Shown here piece by piece: positions 5,584 through 13,517 of a stretch of DNA of 14,775 nucleotides (position 1 is the first letter of the stretch; the number at the start of each line of letters is the position of its first letter). The notes beneath the pieces were generated by a model that made no database searches, had not been told where the DNA came from, and saw nothing but the letters and a program-made list of their open reading frames with translations. Origin of the DNA: Scalindua_A sp046757465. GTDB lineage: Bacteria; Planctomycetota; Brocadiia; Brocadiales; Scalinduaceae. The stretch is taken from assembly GCA_046757465.1 (NCBI GenBank), contig JBHHYH010000070.1, forward strand, positions 1 through 14,775, read 5' to 3'. The position numbers were made by a program, and so were the translations under genes.

Positions 5584-7443
5584 ATGAAAAAATTAAAATT
5601 TAAAGTTTTTTGCACCGCAATTTGTATCGTTTTGGTATCGGTCATATCAATAGTGTTCATTCCCGGTATGCGTAGTTTTACCATTCAATGGTGGGAAAAA
5701 GGGTTGGGCATTTTTGGGATTCATATGGATGAAGGACAAGAAATAACTTATTGGTGCCCTATGCATCATGATGTAAAACGCAAGAAAGCGGGCGTATGCC
5801 CGATATGCAATATGGCCCTTGTTGAATTAAAGGAAGAAACAAAAGAAAATGAAGAAGGTTTTCTGATTCTTACAGATCGACAGGTTCAGCAAGCCGGAGT
5901 GAGGACCGATTACGTTAAATATCGTAATCTGGTTCGAGAAATTGATACATCAGGACGCATTACTTATGATGAACGCAGGCTTGTTCATGTTACTTCATGG
6001 ATTAGTGGAAGTAGCAGGATAGAAAAGCTCTATGTGAACTTTACAGGACAAGCCGTTAAAAAAGGTGAACTCTTAATGGAACTATACAGTCCGTCATTGA
6101 TCACCTCGCTTGAAGAATATCGTCTGGCAATTGAAACATTGCGAAAGTTCGAGGACATTGGAAATAAACAGGATATCCAAAATGCAAAGGACTTAGTCAC
6201 CTCTACTCAAAAGCGACTACTTCAATGGGGATTAAGGGAGAAACAAATCAATGAGTTCGAAACCACAAAATTTAAATCTTTAGAAATGGATAATATCCCA
6301 ATATATTCCCCTATAAGTGGAACGGTTATAGAAAAGCTGATAGAAGAGGGACAGTATGTAAACGAAGGTTCTATGCTCATGCATATTGCTGACCTCTCTA
6401 CTGTATGGCTTTTGGCTGATATTTTCGAGTATGAACTTCACTTCTTAAAATTGGGCCAGGAGGTTAATATAACTACCAGGTCACTACCAGGAGAAATCTT
6501 TAAAGGAGAAGTTATCTTTATTGAACCATTTCTGCAGGAAGAAACCCAAACTATTCGAATCCGCTGTGACATTGATAACACAAATCTAGAACTAAAGCCA
6601 GGTATGTATGCGCGGGCGCAAATCTGGTTTGACCTGCCACACATCCTTTCAGTCCCTGAAAGCGCTGTATTACATTCCGGAAGACGAGAGATTGTCTTCA
6701 TTGATGAAGGTAATGGGCGATATCGGCCTACTGAAGTAAACTTGGGTCGAAAGTGGCTTTACCATCCCAATCAATCTCCAATTCAAAATCGAGGGTTAGG
6801 CTTTGGCGCTGATGCTGAGCGCTATCACGAGGTATTGAGTGGTTTAGAACCGGAAGATATTGTAGTTATAGCGGGAAATTTCCTTTTAAATGCCGAGAGT
6901 CAATTTCAGGGCGTTCTGAAAAAAATGATCCCGGTGGAGAAAACATTACATGATAAAAAACGGGTTACTCTTTCCACTGAAATACAAAAAGAGATGAATA
7001 ACGTTCTTGGCAGATACTTTACTATCCAGGCATCATTGGCTGACGATTCGCTAAAAGATTTAGATGCTCAAATAGACGTTATCAGGGAATCTGTTCAAAA
7101 GGCTATCGAAATATCTGAAGATACACAGTGGGAAGGGCGAATGCGTCCGCCTCGGTGGATAGGTCAGGATATACATACCTATCTCGAGGATTTAAAGACA
7201 ATACTGGAATCAGTTAAACCTGATTCAGATATTGCTGAGATGCGTGATTTTTTTGGCGATCTGAGTAAGCATATTATTGAGTATCTAAAGAATTATACAG
7301 AATCAAGAGACAGAGAACTATATATATTTTCCTGCCCTATGGCGCCCGGATATGGGAAATGGCTTCAAAAAGGTACTGAAATTAACAATCCTTACATGGG
7401 CAAGGTTATGCTCAGATGTGGTAATCCAGCTGAACTTGAATAA
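5584..7443 (+). CDS. cusB: CusB-type RND periplasmic adaptor with N-terminal heavy-metal-binding domain and C-terminal DUF3347-like domain
   Basis: A 619-residue adaptor joining the inner-membrane pump to the outer-membrane channel. In order: a membrane anchor or signal (8-27); a heavy-metal-binding motif, YWCPMHHDV at 56-64 paired with CPICNMALVEL at 72-82; the first half of a lipoyl/barrel-sandwich domain (about 138-175); a helical hairpin (176-238); the second lipoyl half starting IYSPISGTVIEKL at 240; beta-barrel and membrane-proximal domains to about 450; then an extra domain from about 460 to the end. The last carries SCPMAPGYGKWLQ and EINNPYMGKVMLRCG, which match DUF3347. CusB of E. 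coli is about 400 residues, so the length is explained by the two added domains, both of which probably bind Cu or Ag. It has its own operator/promoter. No SD precedes ATG 5584. Confidence 0.92.
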   Translation: MKKLKFKVFCTAICIVLVSVISIVFIPGMRSFTIQWWEKGLGIFGIHMDEGQEITYWCPMHHDVKRKKAGVCPICNMALVELKEETKENEEGFLILTDRQVQQAGVRTDYVKYRNLVREIDTSGRITYDERRLVHVTSWISGSSRIEKLYVNFTGQAVKKGELLMELYSPSLITSLEEYRLAIETLRKFEDIGNKQDIQNAKDLVTSTQKRLLQWGLREKQINEFETTKFKSLEMDNIPIYSPISGTVIEKLIEEGQYVNEGSMLMHIADLSTVWLLADIFEYELHFLKLGQEVNITTRSLPGEIFKGEVIFIEPFLQEETQTIRIRCDIDNTNLELKPGMYARAQIWFDLPHILSVPESAVLHSGRREIVFIDEGNGRYRPTEVNLGRKWLYHPNQSPIQNRGLGFGADAERYHEVLSGLEPEDIVVIAGNFLLNAESQFQGVLKKMIPVEKTLHDKKRVTLSTEIQKEMNNVLGRYFTIQASLADDSLKDLDAQIDVIRESVQKAIEISEDTQWEGRMRPPRWIGQDIHTYLEDLKTILESVKPDSDIAEMRDFFGDLSKHIIEYLKNYTESRDRELYIFSCPMAPGYGKWLQKGTEINNPYMGKVMLRCGNPAELE

Positions 7444-7500
7444 AATATCTTAATAAAAAAAACCAAATAAAAAATAACAAAATCATTAATATCAGGAAAA

Positions 7501-7541
7501 TTAACTATAGTTAAAATTGACAATACTTTTCATTTGTAAAA
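7501..7541 (+). promoter_or_regulatory. possible promoter/operator region of the tolC-like gene
   Basis: A perfect 14-bp palindrome, TTAACTATAGTTAA (7501-7514), is followed by a consensus -35, TTGACA (7517-7522), and a degenerate operator-like TTTTCATTTGTAAAA (7527-7541) with one good TGTAAAA half-site. No acceptable -10 lies 17 nt from the -35, so this is only a candidate; read-through from the adaptor gene, which ends 108 nt upstream of the start, is also possible. Confidence 0.3.
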
Positions 7542-7551
7542 GAGGCCTGCA

Positions 7552-8874
7552 GTGAATTTAAAACACATTACAAGCGAATTCTTTTTTTTCTATAAGTTAT
7601 TGTTCGCTGTATTGTTTGTTTTTGCAATATTTACGGGAATTGCAATAGCAGAGGATAAGGCCAATGTTTTGAAAATAAGATGGGTTATAGAAGAAGCGTT
7701 AAGAATGAATCCTGAACTACAGGCAGCAAAATTAAGATGGGATGCATCAAAGGAAAAGATACCACAAGCTCGTTCCTTAGACGATCCTGCTTTAGGTTTC
7801 ACTTATTTTGGTGAACAGGTTCAAACCCGTGTGGGCGAGAAACAGGCAGGTTTTACAGCATCACAGAAGATACCATTTTATGGAAAGCTCAGGTTAAAGG
7901 GCGAAGTTGCTAAAAACGAAGCAAGGATATTTAAGGAAAAATATCGAACGCTCGAAAGAGAGGTTGTTGCAAAAACCAAATCAGCATTTTATGAGCTGTA
8001 TTGGGTATATAAATCAATAAAGATAGACGAAGAAAATAAAGAGCTTCTGCAAAGGTTTGCGAAGATTGCAGAGATAAAATATGCGACAGGTAAAGCAACG
8101 CAACAAGATGTGCTGAAAGCACAAGTGGAACTTTCCAAAATAGTGAATGAACTAATCACTCTGGGGCAGCTAAAGGAAACTGCCATTGCAAGAGTAAACA
8201 TTTTATTAAACCGCCATCCCGAAATGCCACTTGGTATTCCTGAGGAAGTAAATATTACAGAACTTACCGTTTCGCTTGAGGAACTTTACCAAAAAGCAAA
8301 GAAGATCAGTCCAGAGCTTGGTATCTCTAAATACAGAATAGAAAGAGATAAAGCTGCGTACAAACTTGCAAAAAAAGATTATTTCCCTGATTTTACGTTT
8401 GGCCTTGAATATACTTTGATTAATGATTTGCCATCAAGCGTATTGTTATTACCAATTGGTGAGGGCAGGGATGCATATGCGGGGACTTTAAGCATTAATA
8501 TTCCCCTCTTTCAAAAAAGAAAATATGATGCAGGCGTAAGAGAGGCAAATGCCAGACTCAAATCCAGTGAAAAGGCATACAGGAACATAGAAAATATGAC
8601 GCTTTTTGGCGTGAAAGATTTCCATTTCAAGGTACAGACAGCAGAAAGACTGGTCAAACTTTACAGAGATAGTATCATCCCGCAGGCTGAACAGTCCCTT
8701 AAAGCTGCAGAGATTGGTTACCAGGCAGGCCAGGTTGATTTCCTGAATCTTATAGACAGCCAGAGAGTATTGCTTGATTTTAACCTTGCATATTACAGAT
8801 CAGTAGCTGATTTTGGCATAAACCTTTCAGAACTAGAAAGAGTAGTCGGTATAGAGTTATCTAGAAAACCATGA
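7552..8874 (+). CDS. TolC-family outer-membrane efflux channel (CusC-like)
   Basis: A 440-residue outer-membrane factor made of two OEP repeats. Residues 1-33 are a signal peptide (hydrophobic core ending GIAIA, then ED). The mature protein opens with VIEEALRMNPELQAAKLRWDASKEKIPQARSLDDP, which is written here in pieces: the EEALRMNPEL start and the QARSLDDPAL segment are typical of CusC/CzcC-like proteins. Repeat 1 covers about 40-235 and repeat 2 about 240-430, including YQAGQVDFLNLIDSQRVLLD, the family's conserved C-terminal helix. No lipobox cysteine follows the signal, unlike E. coli CusC. It starts with GTG 7552, preceded by AGAGG at 8 nt. Placed between adaptor and pump genes, it should form the exit duct of the tripartite CusABC complex. 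Confidence 0.92.
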   Translation: MNLKHITSEFFFFYKLLFAVLFVFAIFTGIAIAEDKANVLKIRWVIEEALRMNPELQAAKLRWDASKEKIPQARSLDDPALGFTYFGEQVQTRVGEKQAGFTASQKIPFYGKLRLKGEVAKNEARIFKEKYRTLEREVVAKTKSAFYELYWVYKSIKIDEENKELLQRFAKIAEIKYATGKATQQDVLKAQVELSKIVNELITLGQLKETAIARVNILLNRHPEMPLGIPEEVNITELTVSLEELYQKAKKISPELGISKYRIERDKAAYKLAKKDYFPDFTFGLEYTLINDLPSSVLLLPIGEGRDAYAGTLSINIPLFQKRKYDAGVREANARLKSSEKAYRNIENMTLFGVKDFHFKVQTAERLVKLYRDSIIPQAEQSLKAAEIGYQAGQVDFLNLIDSQRVLLDFNLAYYRSVADFGINLSELERVVGIELSRKP

Positions 8875-8911
8875 TAATTATCCATGCACATATTAATGAC
8901 TATTTTATAAT

Positions 8912-9016
8912 GGAATAGAGGAAAACCCCGTTGGAATTTCATAAAACGACGCTAAGCGCAGCAAAGCTGACGAAGCTAAGCTTTGGCTTGGCTCCGCACG
9001 GGGTATTCCTACGGGG
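8912..9016. repeat. GC-rich branched inverted-repeat element, candidate structured RNA or REP/MITE-like repeat
   Basis: The outer arms pair in two blocks: GGAATA (8912-8917) with TATTCC (9004-9009), and CCCCGT (8926-8931) with ACGGGG (8998-9003). Inside are GCG (8956-8958) with CGC (8995-8997) enclosing two hairpins: CAGC-AAA-GCTG (8959-8969) and AGCTAAGC-TTTG-GCTTGGCT (8974-8993, one T-G wobble). A second ACGGGGTA follows at 9011-9018 and could replace the first as pairing partner. The element is clearly richer in G+C than its surroundings. The strand of any transcript is not known. Confidence 0.6.
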
Positions 9017-9088
9017 TAAATTAATTCCGTTACTCAGGGTTTTTTTGATATAAAAATTTACTATATCGGAACTGTAAATGACAAATTT

Positions 9089-9115
9089 GAAAGGAGGTGA
9101 ATCTACATGAAATGA
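9089..9115 (+). promoter_or_regulatory. strong SD with two-codon ORF (ATG-AAA-TGA) in the metallochaperone leader
   Basis: GAAAGGAGGTG (9089-9099) is nearly a full complement of the 16S rRNA 3' end and stands 9 nt before ATG 9107. That ATG opens an ORF of only ATG-AAA-TGA (9107-9115), 65 nt before the metallochaperone start. A GTG inside the SD opens a second short frame of 11 codons ending at 9130. A very similar arrangement occurs at 13518-13539. Confidence 0.55.
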
Positions 9116-9180
9116 ACTCTTTTTGTAAATAGTTGTTTACTTTATTGATTGGAACTTTTTTATAGGAAGGAGTAAAGAAA

Positions 9181-9510
9181 ATGTTTACTAACAAATATTT
9201 AAATCTTGGTTATTTTTCAGTGATTGCTATATTTCTTGGAATAATAATAAGCATGCCTTTTGCTAATATAGCGACTTCAGCTGAGAAGAAAGAACAGATT
9301 GAAGTAAAGGTCAAGGGGATGGGTTGCGAGATGTGTGCAAAAGCTATAAAGACACTAATTATGAAATGTGATGGTGTTGAGGGTTGTGTGGTAAGTTTTA
9401 AAGATGGTAAGGCAGAAGTTGTGATTGAAGCAGATAAAGACAAAGAAGATGTTTTAAGGGAAATTGATGAAAAGATGTTTTTCCCATATACACTTCTACC
9501 TGCACCATAA
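9181..9510 (+). CDS. exported MerP/CopZ-like heavy-metal-associated (HMA) domain protein
   Basis: A 109-residue protein with a signal peptide (1-34, ending ATSA before EKKEQ) followed by one HMA domain (about 38-105). The metal-binding loop is GMGCEMC at 46-52, giving C49 and C52 as the ligand pair, in the usual place between strand 1 (IEVKVKG) and helix 1 (AKAIKTLIMKC). Two further cysteines, C63 and C69, flank the second strand and are unusual for MerP. The fold continues with VVSFKDGKAEVVIEADKD and a C-terminal helix. Export makes it a periplasmic metal carrier, probably handing Cu(I) to the CusB/CusA complex much as CusF does in E. coli, although CusF has a different fold. A strong SD, GGAAGGAG, precedes ATG 9181. 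A minimal ORF leader lies upstream. Confidence 0.88.
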   Translation: MFTNKYLNLGYFSVIAIFLGIIISMPFANIATSAEKKEQIEVKVKGMGCEMCAKAIKTLIMKCDGVEGCVVSFKDGKAEVVIEADKDKEDVLREIDEKMFFPYTLLPAP

Positions 9511-9746
9511 AGAAAGGAAAAGATTGAAGAATTTTTGAAGGTTTTCAAAGGAACATGACACTCAGCGGAGTCAGAATTATTATGAGAACTATACCAACAT
9601 TTTAAAATTTCTAAGAACGTTTTGAAATAATTTAAAATTGCAGCTCACACATTTGATACTGCTTTGATTATGCTTTTTACGATTCCAAAAATGAGCCACC
9701 CGCCAGAAGTGTGAGAATGGCAAAAGTCATTCCTGCAGTATGTAAA

Positions 9747-9813
9747 GTAACAGTCTCCTTCTGTTACAATGCGAATTGTAAGCATTCCCAAACGCAATGC
9801 ACAGAAGGAGACT
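9747..9813 (+). promoter_or_regulatory. predicted three-way-junction RNA with SD sequestration and an alternative hairpin
   Basis: The closing stem AGTCTCCTTCTGT (9752-9764) with ACAGAAGGAGACT (9801-9813) is perfect over 13 bp. It encloses two hairpins that fill almost all intervening bases: TTACAAT-GCGA-ATTGTAA (9764-9781, a GNRA-type loop; base 9764 can serve only one stem) and GCATT/AATGC (9782-9786 with 9796-9800). The right arm contains GAAGGAG, the SD of the leader ORF at 9817, so this fold hides it. A competing hairpin, GTAACAG-TCTCCTT-CTGTTAC (9747-9767), would break the closing stem and free the SD. The structure is seen by eye only, and the trigger is unknown. Confidence 0.6.
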
Positions 9814-9816
9814 AAG

Positions 9817-9873
9817 ATGAAAAAAAATCCTCCAGTTACTATATGGGAGCGTGAGTACCATATTGTTTTATAA
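9817..9873 (+). CDS. 18-residue leader peptide ORF upstream of cusA
   Basis: ATG 9817 to TAA 9871-9873 encodes MKKNPPVTIWEREYHIVL. It has a good SD (GAAGGAG, 6 nt before ATG) that is sequestered in the predicted three-way junction, and it ends 33 nt before the cusA start, which lacks an SD of its own. It may be a regulatory leader peptide coupled to cusA. The alternative is the first codons of a truncated transposase, since insertion sequences can also place hairpins just before their ORF. There are no Cys, Met-rich or repeat features pointing to metal sensing by the peptide itself. Confidence 0.4.
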   Translation: MKKNPPVTIWEREYHIVL

Positions 9874-9906
9874 TTACCATAAAATATTATCAGCGTTTAG
9901 AAAATA

Positions 9907-12900
9907 ATGGCAAAAAAGATTATAGAATGGTGTGTTGAAAATCGCTTCCTGGTTTGCATAATCTCTACGGTAGTGATTGTAATTGGTATCTGGTCTGTTG
10001 CCACGATCAAGATAGACGCCATACCTGACCTTTCAGATGTCCAGGTTATTATCTATACTCCCTGGATGGGACGCGATCCGCAGACTATTGAAGATCAGGT
10101 GACGTATCCGATTTCTACGGCCATGTTATCAGTGCCAATGGTTAAAGATGTAAGAGGTTACTCATTCTTTGGTTTCTCTTTTGTTTACATAATCTTTGAG
10201 GACGGAACAGATATGTACTGGGCACGGAGTCGTGTCCTGGAATATCTAAACCAGGTTCAGGGACAGCTTCCATCTGGCATTACACCTTCATTAGGTCCTG
10301 ATGCGAGTGGTCTTGGTTGGGTCTTTATTTATACATTGGAAGATACTAAAGGAAAATATGATTTGGGAGAATTACGTGCACTTCAGGATTGGTATGTTCG
10401 TTATCAACTCGTAAGCGTTCCTGGTGTAGCAGAGGTAGCCACTGTTGGCGGCGCTGTCCGGCAGTATCAGGTCACTGTTGACCCTAATAAACTTTTGCAA
10501 TACCAAATTCCTTTAAAGCGGGTTATTAAGTCTATTCAGAAGAGCAACAATGATGTGGGTGGCCGTGTAGTTGAGATTGCGGAGACGGAGTTCATGGTAA
10601 GGGGCAGGGGCTATATCAAAAATATTGAGGATATTGAAGAGGTAGTTATCCATTCATCAAGTGACGGGACTCCTGTGTTATTACGTGACGTGGCACAAGT
10701 GGCTATGGGACCAGACATCAAACGGGGCATAGCGGAAAAGAACGGCCTGGGCGAAGTTGTGGCAGGTATCGTGGTGATGCGGTACGGTGAAAATGCCCTT
10801 AAGACAATCGATGCGGTAAAGAAGAAGATAAGACAGATTGAATCCGGTCTTCCGGAAGGTGTAGTTATTAAAAAGGCTTACGATCGCTCGCCTCTGATTC
10901 GGCGATCAATCAATACGCTCGAACATCAACTGGTTGAGGAGATGATTATCGTCGCTTTGATCTGCGTCATCTTTCTCTTGCACGTACGAAGCGCATTGGT
11001 TTCCGCTATTACCCTCCCCATCGGTATCTTAATCTCATTTATCGTTATGAAAGCTATGGGGATTGGAGCAAATATCATGTCTCTGGGCGGTATCGCAATT
11101 GCAATAGGCGCCATGGTTGATGCCTCGGTAGTAATGGTGGAGAATGTGCATAAACATAAGGAACGGGAAGATCGGGAAAAGGATCACTGGAAGTTAGTTA
11201 TAAAGGCATCTCAGGAAGTAGGGCCATCTCTTTTCTTTTCTCTCCTTGTGATTACGGTTTCATTTCTTCCGGTTTTTGCATTGCAGGATCAGGCAGGAAG
11301 GCTCTTCAAACCTCTGGCTTACACAAAGACCTTTGCTATGGCGGGTTCAGCGTTTGTGGCCATCATTTTAATTCCAGTACTCATGGGATTTTTCATCAGG
11401 GGAAAAACCTATCCGGAGTCCAGAAATCCTGTGAGTCGTTTTCTTATTGCCTGCTACTCACCTGTTATTCATTTTAGCCTGAAACGCAAAAAAACAATTG
11501 TCGTTATTGCTATGCTTATCTTGATAGCAACCTTCTTTATTTATAGAAGATTGGGATCAGAGTTCATGCCTCCCTTGAGAGAAGGTGATATCCTTTACAT
11601 GCCAACAACCGTTCCGGGGCTTTCTGTAACTGAAGCCAGACGAACATTACAGATTCAGGACAGGCTTCTTTCGCAATATCCTGAGGTGGAAGTGGTCCTG
11701 GGAAAGATTGGTCGCGCAGACACCTCAACTGACCCGGCCCCGTTATCTATGGTAGAAACACATGTCTCACTGAGACCTGAAGAAGAATGGCCTGAAAGGA
11801 TTATCAAAAAAGGTTATCTAAAAAAGATTACACATGGAATCTTAAAAGGCATTGAAAAAAATCACATCATAAAACCTGTATCAAGCTATAGCCACATTAG
11901 TAACAAAGTAGAACAACAAGTTTGGTGGGATATAAATGCATATATACGTGAAAGTTTACTAACAGGTAAAAGAGCAGAAGAAATAAGGAAAGATATCAGC
12001 GAAAAAGTTACTCACAAATTATCAGAAGCCCTGAAGTCTCTTCTTTTGTCGGAAAGGGTTCTCGATACTGAAAAAATTAAAGATATGGAATCGTACATCG
12101 AAAAACATTGGAATGGAAATCTGGGCTTAAATATCCCGTTGCGTAGAATCACTTTTGATGAATTGACTAAAGAGGAGATGAATCGAAATATCCAGATTCC
12201 AGGTATGCCTAATTGGTGGCTTATGCCTATTGAAACTCGTATTGGCATGCTCACCACAGGTATGCGGGGAGTTCTTGGATTGAAGTTATATGGCACTGAT
12301 TTAAATGAACTGGAACGCCTGGGGCCGGAGTTAGAAAAAATATTAAAGACCATTCCCGGTACGCTCAGTGTTGTTGCAGAAAGGGCAATGCAGGGAAATT
12401 ATATCGACATTAATATCAATCGTAAAGAGTGCGCCAGGTATGGCCTTACAGTTGATGATGTTCAACAGGTGATTGAGACGGCTATCGGTGGCAAGAATAT
12501 TACACAAACTATTGAAGGAAGGTATCGTTTTCCTGTAAATGTAAGATATCCTTCCGAATTACGAGATGACCCGGAGAAGATTAAGCGAACACTGGTATTT
12601 ACGCCGGGGATGGAGCAAATCCCTCTAGAGCAATTGGCCGACATCGAGCTTACCAACGGCCCCCCGATGATAAAGAGTGAAAACGGACTTCTTTTGGTGA
12701 ATATCCCTGTAGACCTGGAAGCAGGAGTAGATATTGGCTCTTATGTCAAAAATGCTCAAACAGTCATTAACCGGGCGATTGAGCAAGGCAATTTAACTCT
12801 CCCTTCAGGATACTATTTTGCATGGAGCGGACAGTACCAGTTTATGGAAGAGGTAAACAAACGATTAAAGACAATTATTCCTGTTACACTGGTTCTTATT

Positions 12901-13383
12901 TTTATCTTAATCTATTTCAGTATGCAGAATATCATCGAGACATTAATCATAATGGTTACGCTCCCCTTTGCACTGGTAGGCGGCATCTGGTACATATACT
13001 TTTTGGGATATAATTGGAGTACTGCCGTTTCCATAGGCTTTATTGCTTTAGCCGGGTTGGCAGCAGAAACAGGGATTATTATGCTTGTATATCTTGACCT
13101 TGCTCATAAAAAATATATTTCCCCTGGAAGAGCCTTAACAGAAAAAAGCTTGAAGGATACCATAATAGAAGGTGCAGTAATGAGGGTTAGACCTATAATG
13201 ATGACCGTTATGACTACCATTATGGGTTTACTACCTATTATGTGGGCTATGGGTGTAGGCTCAGGCCCGATGAAGCGGATGGCAGCGCCAATGATTGGTG
13301 GGTTGGTCTCATCAGCAGTTTTGACATTGGTTTTAGTACCTGTATTTTATTCTATTTACAAGGGATTTCATATTAAGAAGTGA
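9907..13383 (+). CDS. cusA: CusA-type Cu(I)/Ag(I) efflux RND pump
   Basis: A 1158-residue heavy-metal RND proton antiporter of the inner membrane. Aligned by memory with E. coli CusA, the three-methionine periplasmic copper site is intact: M565 (ILYMPTT), M615 (APLSMVETH) and M781 (RIGMLTTG), matching M573, M623 and M672. Membrane methionine pairs M391/M1122, M403/M478 and M410/M493 are also kept. The M271/M755 pair is lost (I271, N864). Of the proton-relay residues, D405 (GAMVDASVVMVEN) and E1054 (AGLAAETG) are present, but the position of CusA K984 is I1097 (RVRPIMMTV). About 110 extra residues lie between 634 and 752 in the periplasmic domain, explaining the length over CusA's 1047. ATG 9907 has no SD. 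Confidence 0.95.
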   Translation: MAKKIIEWCVENRFLVCIISTVVIVIGIWSVATIKIDAIPDLSDVQVIIYTPWMGRDPQTIEDQVTYPISTAMLSVPMVKDVRGYSFFGFSFVYIIFEDGTDMYWARSRVLEYLNQVQGQLPSGITPSLGPDASGLGWVFIYTLEDTKGKYDLGELRALQDWYVRYQLVSVPGVAEVATVGGAVRQYQVTVDPNKLLQYQIPLKRVIKSIQKSNNDVGGRVVEIAETEFMVRGRGYIKNIEDIEEVVIHSSSDGTPVLLRDVAQVAMGPDIKRGIAEKNGLGEVVAGIVVMRYGENALKTIDAVKKKIRQIESGLPEGVVIKKAYDRSPLIRRSINTLEHQLVEEMIIVALICVIFLLHVRSALVSAITLPIGILISFIVMKAMGIGANIMSLGGIAIAIGAMVDASVVMVENVHKHKEREDREKDHWKLVIKASQEVGPSLFFSLLVITVSFLPVFALQDQAGRLFKPLAYTKTFAMAGSAFVAIILIPVLMGFFIRGKTYPESRNPVSRFLIACYSPVIHFSLKRKKTIVVIAMLILIATFFIYRRLGSEFMPPLREGDILYMPTTVPGLSVTEARRTLQIQDRLLSQYPEVEVVLGKIGRADTSTDPAPLSMVETHVSLRPEEEWPERIIKKGYLKKITHGILKGIEKNHIIKPVSSYSHISNKVEQQVWWDINAYIRESLLTGKRAEEIRKDISEKVTHKLSEALKSLLLSERVLDTEKIKDMESYIEKHWNGNLGLNIPLRRITFDELTKEEMNRNIQIPGMPNWWLMPIETRIGMLTTGMRGVLGLKLYGTDLNELERLGPELEKILKTIPGTLSVVAERAMQGNYIDININRKECARYGLTVDDVQQVIETAIGGKNITQTIEGRYRFPVNVRYPSELRDDPEKIKRTLVFTPGMEQIPLEQLADIELTNGPPMIKSENGLLLVNIPVDLEAGVDIGSYVKNAQTVINRAIEQGNLTLPSGYYFAWSGQYQFMEEVNKRLKTIIPVTLVLIFILIYFSMQNIIETLIIMVTLPFALVGGIWYIYFLGYNWSTAVSIGFIALAGLAAETGIIMLVYLDLAHKKYISPGRALTEKSLKDTIIEGAVMRVRPIMMTVMTTIMGLLPIMWAMGVGSGPMKRMAAPMIGGLVSSAVLTLVLVPVFYSIYKGFHIKK

Positions 13384-13517
13384 GGAATTCCTTAATATCA
13401 AATATAAAATCTTCGGACAGATTCTCGAATGAAGGATAATTCGGTCGAGGCTTGTTGTTTTATACATATATTCAGATTTCAATGTTACTTTTTACATATA
13501 ACTTTTTTTAAACTGTG

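Larger units (their letters stand above)
8875..9180. other. gene-free region between the channel gene and the metallochaperone gene
   Basis: 306 nt with no substantial ORF. It contains a GC-rich branched inverted-repeat element (8912-9016) and the SD plus minimal ORF leader (9089-9115), both listed separately. A weak inverted repeat, ATTTAC (9056-9061) with GTAAAT (9074-9079), could be a further operator-like site. The metallochaperone promoter should be here, but I could not fix it. Confidence 0.6.
9511..9906. other. gene-poor region upstream of cusA
   Basis: 396 nt between the metallochaperone and cusA. The right half holds the three-way-junction element (9747-9813) and an 18-codon leader ORF (9817-9873). 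The left half has no plus-strand gene. On the minus strand, 9730-9645 looks like a frameshifted scrap of a small membrane protein (see findings). No -35/-10 pair could be chosen with confidence. Confidence 0.6.

Noticed and set aside
9210..9548. 112-codon minus-strand ORF across the HMA gene
   Set aside because: It is antisense to a clear HMA-domain gene with signal peptide and SD; its translation is low-complexity Ser/Ile/Phe.
9752..9873. End of an insertion sequence with a truncated transposase
   Set aside because: Hairpin plus short ORF fits superficially, but no second end, target duplication or transposase domain is visible here; kept as the alternative explanation for the RNA element.
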